This document shows positions 25,501 through 36,203 of a stretch of DNA of 64,000 nucleotides, one piece after another. Below the pieces are notes generated by a model, which made no database searches, was not told where the DNA came from, and worked only from the letters and a program-made list of their open reading frames with translations. The translations under genes and the position numbers were made by a program. Location of the stretch: the NCBI GenBank assembly GCA_029817715.1, contig JARUPY010000538.1, positions 6,696,001 through 6,760,000 of the forward strand, in the 5' to 3' direction. The stretch is from Melastoma dodecandrum (taxonomy: Eukaryota > Streptophyta > Magnoliopsida > Myrtales > Melastomataceae). Each line of letters begins with the position of its first letter. The first letter of the stretch is position 1.

Positions 25501-28500
25501 TATTCTATTTAAGTAAGTCTGCTGCATATGTCAGATGGGTGGGTATACAGGGCGGTAAGTCTGCATTGTCTGTCAGAATAATTAGATATTTTGGTTATTT
25601 CCCGTTTGATCAATAGATTTTGTTGATGATATTTTATCGACAAGTGGAGTTTATTAGATCTCTTAAATAGAAAGATTCAAGAAATAGCTAATCTTGAGCA
25701 AGGAAACCGTCAATTGTTTAGTTGCCAGTCAGGAAAACTTTTATGGATTTATGAAGGCGCAATAGTGAAACTATAGGCCATTTACAACACTTATTCCGTT
25801 TCCTCAGTCAAATTTTTTGTTTATCACATTTTATTACTTGAAGACTCCTTATGTGATATCTTTCATTTGCCAAGAATAATACATCATACACATGCATTTG
25901 TTGTTGATACTGGTGTAGCACAATCTACCATGCATCAGTATGGTTTTGTTCGTAAAAACATATCAGTGGTGATTTCACAGGACAGCTTTAATTGATGCAT
26001 TTAATGTCTTTGATGTAAATCAGGTAAAATTCTCTCTCTTGAGTTATGCTGACCTTGCCTGGGTACTTTACTACAGTAGGTGGTTAAGTGGTTATAGTAT
26101 TCTGTTAAGGTTAGATTGCTAGGAAGTTTCTTCGAATTAGTTCCTTGTATTAGGCTCACACCTCGTTTCTTTTTCCAATTCTTGTATACTTATTATATGC
26201 GAATCGGAATGAAATTTCACCTTTTAAAATAAGGTTGATAACAGTTCCGAAGGCTGTCCAAATTCATCCCTAAAGATTGTGTTATGTTAAAAAATAAAAC
26301 CGCCAGGATATTCCACATTAACGGATTCAAATTCAAAATGAGAACTCTCCGTGTGCAATTACTTCAATATGCAGCATGGTTCCATTTGCTATCAAAGTTT
26401 GATTCCTTAAAACTATTTTCACCTGTCATCTTTTTTTAAATCTTTTGCAGGAGAGGATTATCTGAGTCAGAAATCGAGTTTATTAGGCAGGTAAGGGGAG
26501 TATGCCTCTTTATTTTATTTTCCTTACTTACCCAGTTTCCGTGATGCTTCACTCAAACATAAGCTAGAAACATTAAAATGGATGTGTGTGAGGGCCGGAT
26601 CTACAGTGAGCAAACTAGTTGCAAATATTTCATCTTCTTCATTAGCCACTTCCAAATGCTACTCTTTTATATGACCGGCCCTTTCTATGTATTTATTCCA
26701 ATTGCTTGTAACCATCACAGAACACCAGCTTGCAACAAAAGATTCTTCAGACTAAAGGTGTGCCCAAGATTGTTCATGGTGTGAACTGATCCTTTTCCCC
26801 TCCATGTCATTTTAAAGTGTTATCCTGGATAATATTTTGCTTCCAGAAATTTATATATTTCATGGATTCTTTTACAGAACTTGATAATATAAAGCGGCCA
26901 TTGTATGAAAAGCATCCAATGGAAAAATTTGCTTGGACAGTTACTCAAGATGCAGATACGGTTAAGTTCTTTTATTTTTTTTAAAGAAAAACTTTTGAAG
27001 TTGCTTTGGATGCCGTCCATTATTTTTGACAGTAGCTGTGGCTTCATTAGTATATACATGTTTGATAGTTATGCAGATACAGCCGCTGTGTGACCTTTCT
27101 TGGGCATTGTCTTCTTTCTTTGGGTTTATAATATTCTTGTCTTTCTCCTTAGTGAGAGTGGCTGATATAAATAATCTCGTAGGTCGAATGGATTAATATC
27201 TGCCAAGATACACTCGATCATTTTGAGAAGTTGTACAAAGGAAAGGACATTGCAGATGTTATTGAGAGCAAAGTGCAATTGGTATGTGTATTTGTTTTCT
27301 TTCTTCTTTTTTCGGAAGGCAATCGCTAAACTGCCATTCATTGACTTTATAACATATAATCAATGCCACCTTTTTAAATTTTCTCTGTGATGGAACTGCT
27401 CTTTGACTTCTTAGCTATTGAACGGAAAAGACAATGACATGAAGCTCCTTTTGGGCAAAGAGTTTAAACGGGGAAATTTTAGCGCTCTTCAAGCTGAATG
27501 TCTCACTGATGCCTGGATTGGAAAAGAGAGGTTGATTACCTTCTTCCTTTGTGCCTTTTTCCTCTCAACACACGAGCTTCTGATTTCATTTTGATCCAAT
27601 GTCTGTCAAATATCAGGTGGGCATTTATTGATTTAAGTGCCGGGGCTTTCTCATGGGGACCGGCTGTTGGTGGAGAAGGTGTGCGTACTGATAGCAGCCT
27701 GCCCAATGTGACAAAAACAATTGGTGGTGTTGCAGGTATTGCTAATTTCTACATCGTGTCTCTAACAACTTTTTCAAATGATGGGCTCTTCAATCTAGAG
27801 AACTTTTTTTTTTCACAGCTCACATGCATTCTGTTCTCTAAATACCTTTGTTTCTTGCTGCAACCCATACAACTGAGAGCGTCGGGCTTTCTGATTTATT
27901 CAAAATCTGTTGTTGGATATGCATTTTCAAAAGATATTGAAGGGAGTGTATCATATGATAATAAAGTTTGGTGGGTCCACTAAATGTCAGATGATGTAAT
28001 TAGCCAAACAGTTATTGCTTCTGTCCAAATATTTGTAAGGACAGACTTTTTGTACAAGTCCTTTTTGCGAGTAAATTTTCCCTTATCTGGCTGCTTTTTG
28101 TGTTTCTACTTTTATGCATTCGTTTGCCAGATGGGGTGTTTTGATTCTCAGACACCTTGCTACAAATTTAATCAACAAATATTGTTGTGTTGATATCAGC
28201 TCAACATTTTAGCCTATCCTATCATGTTTTCATTTGATATCTAGGAATGTCCGAGGATGAAGCAGAAGATCACTTACAGGAAGTAATTCAGGAGAGATTT
28301 TCGGTTTTTGGTGATGTAAGACTTTTTGACTGCTCATTTTTCACATTTTGAAACTAGAATTTCTTGTACTTAGTGGAAGTTTTGAAAGATACTTTATAAT
28401 AAGGTATCTAGTGAATAGGACTGTCAATAAATTGAGTGCTTTAAGCTAAGCTGTTGTTTGAATCTGGCATTCTCAGCTGTTGGTATATTTCTCTAACATC

Positions 28501-31500
28501 TCAAATGCTATCATGATTTATGTGTATTAAGATAAGCATATCTTTTTTGCTAAGGTATTAAGTTGAGCATTGGAACCATAGTTATCCAATTTAAGACGAT
28601 AATATGTGCTGACACCATGACATGCTCCTAAAGTTGACTTGTGAAAATCTTGTATGATTCATCTGGTTTGTCTTTGCATTTATTCAGAACGATCACCAGG
28701 CGATTGATATTCTTCTGGCTGAGATAGATATATATGAGCTATTCGCTTTCAAACATTGTAAAGGCAGGAAAGTTAAGCTCGCTCTTTGCGAAGGTACTTT
28801 CATCATTCATCCATCTCACTGTTCTAGCTATGTTTGGTGTCACTTTTAGCTTGAAAGTGATTTTTTTTAGCTTAAATTATACTCCTTATGCCTCTGGGTC
28901 CGTTAACTGTCTTCACTTTAAACATGAAATTTAAAAAGTGAGGGTAGTATTACCAGGTTATCGCCGTGTCATAATTGGATATGAGGCGATGTTGCACTTA
29001 GGCTTTTTGTCTCGATTGATTTATCAGGACTTCGTCACTGTTCTTGTATTATGCTAGTTTTTATTAGTTCTAGCATCCCATGATACCCTAGACAGTAAAT
29101 GCACATGTTTTTGCCAATAACAGAGCTTGATGAGAGAATGAGGGACTTGAAAAGTGAACTACAATCGTTTGAAGGAGAAGAAAATGATGAAGTTCATCGT
29201 GGAAAGGCCAGAGAAGCTTTGACACGAATGGAGAGCTGGAACTTATTCACTAATGACCATGAGGTTATTTGCATTTTAATCTTTATTTTGATGTTTTACC
29301 CAAAAGCACTGTAGTTTTTCCCTTTTATCTTATCTGATCTTCATTGATAATGGCATCAGTTATGGTCTGAAGAGTTCCTTGTCTTTCTTGTAGGATTTTC
29401 AAAATTACACAGTTGCTCATGATACATTTCTTGCTCATTTGGGTACAACGCTAATGGGATCTATGAGACATATAATCTCACCTTCAACGGCTGATGGATC
29501 ATTTCATTATTATGAAAAAGTCTCCTTTCAGCTTTTCTTTGTCACCCAGGAGGTAGAACATTTGTTCCTTCCTTCTGGTTGCTCGTTAATCGATCTATTA
29601 TGTAAGGGAATGATTGTCTTATTAAATGTTCACAAGTTGTTGATTAGGCATATGTTCATGAGAGACTGCACTATCTTTTCCCTGGAAACCTAAATCTTGC
29701 ACTTTAATGGAAAGGAACAAATACAGTAACAAGAATAGTCATTTGTGGGATTTATTGGAAAAATTAACTCTGTTTTTCTTTTTCCAGAAAGTTAGAGATA
29801 TAAAGCACTTGCCTCTGGATCTCACAGCTCTCATGGAGGGACTTTCATCTTTGCTATTACCCTCTCAAACAACTTCGTTCAGTCAGCACATGTATTGATT
29901 GGGCTCCCTGCTCTAACTTGCGTTTCAAGAAAAATTATTTGCTCTTCGTGGATGATATTTTGGTTGAAAACATGGAACATCTTTTGCAGTATATCTTTCA
30001 TTTGACTTATTGTGGCTTATGTAGGTTGCTGCTGTCAGAGGATCCTGCTGTTGCAATGGCCTTCTCCGTGGCTCGCAGAGCAGCTGCTGTTCCCTTCTTA
30101 CTGGTAAATGGAACGTACAGGAAATCTGTTCGTTCCTATATTGATTCATCCATTCTCCAGTATCAATTGCAGAAGCTGCATGATCATAATTCCCTCAAAG
30201 GTCCCATATTTTTCTTCCTTGCTCGTTTCATTTTCTATTTTAGGATGCTTTATTGCTTCTTAGGTCATTGTTTGTTCTCGATGGTCCCTTTTTCTGGGAT
30301 GTTATTCACTGCCTCAAAACTCTGTAAAAGCTTGATATCCACTATGTTCCCCAGACTTATCTTGTCCTGTCATGGATAGCCCTGCAAAGAACTGAGCGTA
30401 GTTTTACTGGGGTTTATTTCTGCTATCCAGCATTATTTTCTTCATGGTTGTAAGAGAAGTCATGAGTCAATTCCAGTTAAAAAGCCAACTTTAAGTGCAA
30501 GTTCAAGATTATTCTTGTGATAAAATTTCCCTTGTTAACTTATTAAAAAAAGGATTCGCCTATTTGTAGGCCATTGGACTTCAATCTTTTCTGATTTTTG
30601 TTCAAATTCCTTCTATATTGTTCTTTCTTAAGATGTCGGAGGAGTGACTCTTTGTATCAGTTTTGGCTGTCTGTCAACATTTTGAAATGGACCTTTCTTT
30701 AAAGAAATTATGGATTCAAACTCTACTGGAAATTACGTCTGTGGAAACTATTTATTGTGCTAGTGCCATGTGATAAAATTTTTCATTGATGATACACTTG
30801 AATATATTGTTTGTTGCAGCTTTGATTTGATGTTTTCTTTTATGTACTTATTGCAGGGATGCATGCTAACAGCCGTGCAGTGCTGGAAGTTCCTATCTTT
30901 TGGTTTTTCAATTCAGAGCCTTTGTTTGTTGATAAGCATTATCAAGCAAAGGCACTCTCCGACATGGTTATTGTAGTCCAATCAGAGTCCTCTTCTTGGG
31001 AGAGCCATCTGCAGTGTAATGGGCAGTCAATTTTGTGGGATTTGAGGTGCGAAAGACTCTCCCTTGTTGATTAGTCTTTCAATGAGCCTTATGTCTCTAC
31101 CTAAAATAGAAGTTAATATTGAGACTTGGAATTGTTGTCTGATAATGCTTTTGCAGTTGTATGCAATCATAGCCATTCTTTCTTGTGATTTACCTGTGGG
31201 CTTGCTCTTTTTGACTACAGAGTCGAGACAATTCGAGATCTAGGTCTAATGTTCATATAAATTGAGCTTAGTTTAGATAGGAAATAATACTTGTTTGGAA
31301 ATTAGTTTCCTGAGGCTGGATAGGTAAAGACACTTACTGATTTAAGTATGTAATGTAAACAGACCGGACTGCTAACTATATTTTAAATTAGTATTGTTTT
31401 TGCTGGAAATATAAGTATGCCCTTTGTACTGAAATTTAGAAGCACTTTTCTGTTTCCTATACCAACCATAAATTATACTTAAGTCGTTGTGTGGGGTCAT

Positions 31501-34484
31501 TATACTAGGAAAGTTTGTCTATTCACATTCAAGGATTATCTTCTTTATTTCGTCATTTCATGCCAAAAATAGTGATTGGTGGTTATTGATCTCTGTTTAG
31601 GAGGCCTATTAAGGCTGCATTAGCAGCAGCCGCCGAACATATTGCTGGAATATTACCCCATCATATAGTTTACAGTCAAGCCCATGGCACTGCAATTGAG
31701 GTATGTTTAGTTTCTCAAGAAACTTTTTAGTCAAAATATCGATTTGTGGACTAAACCTTTTCCCGACTTTTTTTATGACATAAACATTGAAATCTTTATT
31801 TTATATCCTTAAATCCATATTTTGAATTTTTTATGGCCTTATTCTAATGGCGTTACTTGAATTTACGTTTGCCTTTAACTTAATACCATAATTATTCGGC
31901 AAAATATGGATTTGTAGCCTCAACATTTTACCCTCTTTTGTGGCCTAAACTTTGAAATCTTTCTTTTATGGCCTTAAATCGATATTCTGAATCATTTATG
32001 ACTTTATTATAAGATAACTTCAATATCATTTCTCATTCAGACAACTACTACATGTTTAAGTCATACAACTAAACACCTTCAATATTACGCCTCTCCCTCC
32101 GATGATCAAACACTTAGAAAACAAACATTTCCAACAAAAGGTTGTCCTTCTCATCGACTAACAACCTTCTAAAATGAACAACGGAGGAAATATCTTTCCA
32201 AGTTGCTTTTACTTCAGGGCGTGAACATGACAACTTGTAGCACATGCTTGCAGATGCGGTCTGGGAAAATGAAAGTTCAAATTGCTGAGCCCACACTCAC
32301 TTCCATGCTCTCACTACTACTCATTGTTGATTAAACCAAGAAAAGATAGAATTGATCTCCGAATTCATCTGCCCTGAATGTCACTCCTCTTTTACCCAAA
32401 TTGAGATCAAATTAGGGCTTTCTTCTTCAACACTATTTTAAGGATTAAATCATCCAAGGGCATGTCATGACCCACGTGGAAAAAGTATGTGCTAAAATAT
32501 ACCACTTGAATAATTACGACCTTCAGTAACGACAAATCGTCGGGTAACTCCACTAGAATAAAGGCCTAATTCAAAATATTGATTTAAGGTTATAAAAGAA
32601 AAATTTCAAAGTTTAAGCTATAAAAGAAAATTGGCAAAAAATTGGGTCACAAATTGATATTTTGCCAATTCTTTATTATAAATATTTTGTCGCTTCTCAA
32701 AATATACTGTCACTTCTCTTCAGTGTTTGTAAGGGAAAATGATTAGGAGATTCGAAATGTCAAAAAAAGTTTGAAATTCTGAAAAGGACCTTGTATTTTG
32801 TTGTTTTTATTCCCTTGCGAAGAATTATCTTTTTGTAGCACTCTTTCCAAAGAGCATTCATTGAAAATGCGTGCACTTTGATTTCGCTAAAGCTTTCTTA
32901 TTCTTGTCTTGATAAAAGCATCCTGATCGTGCTTGGTTTTTCTCTAACAGGATTGGTTATGGTCAGTAGGATGCAATCCATTTTCAGTGACATCTCATGG
33001 TTGGCATGTTTCGCAATTCCATAAGGATGCAATTGCCAGGAGCTACATTATTTCCACACTCGAAGAGTCAATTGCATTGGTAAACTCAGGGATCCTTCGC
33101 CTGATCGGTGAACGTACAAGTATCCTTTGTGCTTTCCTCGCTTCTTTATATGGTCACACGTCCCGTGGCCATAAAGCTTCGGGATTTAATGCTTCTTCTC
33201 TCGATATTCTTCTTTGGTTTGAAGATGTTGAGGCTTCATTCTAAACAATACTTTATGGGACCGGTGAAATCTAACTAGAATTTTTACAAGAGAGTCCTCT
33301 GGAAATACTCCAATGATATCTCGGTCTGGGTTATGCTCTTACTGGTGATGAATATCCATTTTCATTCCCGTGCTGTCATTGAAGAGATTCTTAACCAAAA
33401 ACAAAAATAGCTGAAAAGACGTATCAAGCATTTCAGTCGCATGAGAAGGAGCTAGTAAACAAATATAACTCGGTCGTCAATCTGTGGAGAAGGGTAAGTC
33501 TTCATCGTCCTTTTATGTTCTCACCTGAACAGGAGTGTTTGATTTAAGTCTGCTCTCCAGGTGGATAGTAGCTATGTTATGATCAATATCTTTTTATAAC
33601 CGTTATGATCATTATTGATCTATGACCTTGTGTTCTTTTGCTAGATCTCATTGAATTGTGGGGAACTCCGGTATGTTGATACCCTGAGACTGATGAGTAC
33701 TCTGGAGACCGAGTCTAGAGGGTGAGACCTCTACTTTCTCCTGTTAACAGTCACTAAATTCTTCATTTGAGAATCATTTCAGATCCTTCTGAGATAAAAT
33801 TTACTGTCCTGCCTGCACGCTGTCTTATTCCACGTAATTTACCCAAGTCAATCAAGAACCTGTGAAATCTCTTCATCAAGACCTTGTTTAGATAGTTGAA
33901 TGACTTAAATATAAATTAGCTTTAGCTTTGAGATAGCTTCATAAACTCGAGTAAGCTGTCATTTAGGTCCATTATTTTTAACAGAAGGGTGTTTGATGAT
34001 GGAACTTAATTCTCCAAAATCCCTGAAGTGAACGAGGTCCTCTAAGTGGCGATATTTGATATTTCTGTTGATTTGCGGATGAGAATTTAAAGCAGTGCCT
34101 GCTTGAGTATTGTTCATGCCTTTGTTTGAGAGAAGATGTCATCGAATATAGTATATCAGCGAGGAGTGAGGGTTGGCCGAGTGTATGCGTGAATATTCTC
34201 CTAGACTGTTCTGATTCGTCAATTTCATATGGTGTTTCAGTTTTCCTTGTTCTTGCAAGTGCATTTTATCTAGTGTATTTTATAAGAACTTATATCTCGA
34301 TGCTATTCGTAGGTTTGTTGATCGAGTTAATGCGACCATAGCATCAATTCATCCAATCCAATGTACGAAGCAGAGGAATGTACAAATCACATGGGACACC
34401 ACGACAGTCCCTGCTTTCCTGGTCGTGGCAGGGGTTCTCTTCATAGTTTTGAAGCCGAGAAGGCCGAAGCCTAAGATCAATTGA
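22517..34484 (+). CDS. 24-exon type I membrane protein, At3g28720-like
   Basis: Exons: 22517-22616, 23084-23146, 23654-23755, 23836-24004, 24101-24196, 25323-25472, 26451-26490, 26721-26778, 26878-26960, 27183-27281, 27415-27530, 27617-27735, 28245-28315, 28688-28793, 29124-29263, 29394-29552, 29788-29891, 30025-30200, 30857-31046, 31601-31700, 32951-33119, 33411-33493, 33645-33721, 34313-34484. All introns are GT-AG and all phases fit, giving 2742 nt or 913 aa. The first exon end is least certain. The protein has an N-terminal hydrophobic signal (about residues 12-33), VEFLHLPVPINFIFIGF near residue 70, the highly conserved block FSWGPAVGGEGVRT (about 368-381), no catalytic motif I know, a membrane span at about 889-903 and the tail KPRRPKPKIN. 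From memory it matches the uncharacterised Arabidopsis At3g28720 family (related to At5g58100, reported in pollen-wall screens). Molecular function is unknown. The KxKxx end suggests ER retention. No stop or frameshift is seen. Confidence 0.88.
24942..25224. mobile_element. Solo LTR (283 bp) in intron 5 of the 24-exon gene
   Basis: It starts TGATACGG and ends CCGTATCA, an 8-bp perfect inverted end of the TG...CA type. Both sides carry the perfect 5-bp duplication GGAGG (24937-24941 and 25225-25229). A TATTTATAAA motif lies near 25050. No internal region is present, so it is read as a solo LTR or a very small terminal-repeat element. Confidence 0.78.
31730..32668. mobile_element. Foldback element (about 940 bp) in intron 20
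   Basis: Roughly 99-bp inverted arms lie at 31730-31828 and 32569-32667, sharing phrases such as CAAAATATCGATTTGTGG and CAAAATATCAATTTGTGA (right arm reverse-complemented). A second direct copy of the left arm lies at 31898-31993. Flanks AACTTTTTA and AATTCTTTA agree at seven of nine bases and could be a decayed 9-bp target duplication, which would suggest a Mutator-like origin. No coding sequence. Confidence 0.62.
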
Positions 34485-35059
34485 TGCAGGACACAGCTCG
34501 TGTGGCTGGGTGAAAAGTGCTATAACTTTGTTGTCCTTTTTACACATGTGACTGAATGGACGGTTTCGAACTTTCAGGGATGAGTTGAGGTGGAGATGAG
34601 AGTCGCGGCTCCGGTAGATTATTAGGTTACTGATGAAGAAGTAGAAAGTTGGGCGGTGCCTCCACTTAATTGTGTAGCTGTGATGTTTTATTTAGTTCTG
34701 TTCATTCCTTCCGCTAGCTTTACTCAATCAGTTTGAGAAGATTTATAAATAGAGATAGATTTTTTAAATATTTAAAGAGTTTTACAATCATATCATTTTA
34801 TCATTTTATCATATAATCATATCATTTTATATTATTTATTTATTTATTTTTAAATGGTGTCCTAAAACTTTGATAGTTGCAAAACTAAACTATTTTCCAA
34901 TGTTCGGGTCGGTTTTCATAATAAAAATACTTGTTCGGGTCAGTTTCAATTTACAACAGTCAATCCATCTGTCGCCCATTTATCGGATTTTACTAGTTGC
35001 AATAACAAAGGGCACGAGTGTTTAAAATCCTTTGAAATGACATAATAAATTGCAGGTAA
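34485..35059. other. 3' flank of the 24-exon gene
   Basis: Likely 3' UTR for the first few hundred bases, then AT-rich text with repeated ATCATTTT words (about 34790-34840). No gene is recognised. Confidence 0.5.
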
Positions 35060-35064
35060 AAGAT

Positions 35065-36133
35065 TGTTGACATAATAAAATATTCTGGGCCGGTACTAAA
35101 TCTACGGCCCATATTGAGTGCAGGCCTAAGTGAACAGCCCGTCGACTTGTGGAAATCTCAGTCTACAACAGCCTAAGTCTACAGTTTCCTTTAGCAGCGC
35201 AAAGTGCGAGATGAGTCTACGACTCGTCTGAACACGTCTTAACTCATTAAATGACAGTTAGGAAAATCTTTTAAAACAACTCCCGAGATTCCTGGAGAGA
35301 GGTTAAGGTTGAGCCGTATTTTAAGGGATTTTCGAGAACGTGTAGGACGTGTAGAGCTTTGTAAAAACTATTATAAAAGGGGCAGTTTACACTTAGGAAA
35401 TTTTCACGATCAATCAGCCAAACACAAGCTTTGCATTGCTCGTCACCCTTAGCTTAGTAGATACCTCGGCCTGGGTTTCAGGTCATCCTTCCAACTTTGG
35501 AGTGAGCAACCGTAGCTCCGGAGGTCAACCTTCCGCCAGCACTTCCTTCGTTTCGGCGAGCAACCGTAACCGAGACGACAACCCTCCGCCATCACCTCCA
35601 CCGTCGGGACGAGCAACCGCAGTTCCGGCTATCTTCCTTCACCCGCATCTCCGCCAGCAAGGTCTTCTTTGAAGCCTCGACATCCACATCCAACGATACC
35701 TCCGCCTGTCGCAATCATACCGAGCGCCAGCAGCCAGATTCTGTTCCACGAGTATTCAGGTCGACATCGCACTGTACTAAGTTTACAGCATCAGCGGTGA
35801 CGTCAACTCCAGTCGCACTTGCAGCAGCGAGTCTACGTCGCCTTCTTTTTTCGCACCAACGTCTTCCTAAGTCTACGTTCGCGGCAGTGAGTCTACAGCG
35901 TCAGCGGTGACGTCAACTCCAGTCGCACTTCAAGTCGCAAGTCTACAGCACTTTCAGCACCGTTTTTTCCTTCATTTTTATGGCTGTAAGCACGCGTTTC
36001 CTCTTGTGAACCTTTAAATTTGTAACAGCTTTATTTTTTATATCATTGAAATTCATCTTTCTGGCGACCACATACAATTCCCTGTGAGTCCATTTGCCAA
36101 ATATTTCCGACGTGATCCGTTTCGACGCGAACA
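35065..36133 (+). repeat. 5' LTR of element A
   Basis: TG...CA ends; TATA box TATAAAAG at 35372-35379. Contains two near-identical internal direct repeats (TACAGC.TCAGCGGTGACGTC, about 35786 and 35893). A short proline/serine-rich reading frame at 35436-35672 lies inside the LTR and recurs, altered, in the other LTR. Confidence 0.92.
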
Positions 36134-36139
36134 CGTCTT

Positions 36140-36157
36140 TGGCGACCACAGTGGGAG
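36140..36157 (+). promoter_or_regulatory. Primer-binding site of element A
   Basis: TGGCGACCACAGTGGGAG begins seven bases after the LTR end and is identical to the primer site of element B1. Confidence 0.72.
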
Positions 36158-36203
36158 CACGAGGTAAATACCTCATATTTGCAGATAGCAAAAAATACTA
36201 GAA

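Noticed and set aside
26721..26757. Earlier donor for exon 8 at 26758
   Set aside because: It also keeps phase, but the donor at 26779 gives a peptide whose length fits the family better as I recall it.
35436..35672. Serine/proline-rich reading frame, with a relative at 39054-39419
   Set aside because: Both lie inside the LTRs of element A and differ in length because of small changes; no domain and no sign of selection visible.
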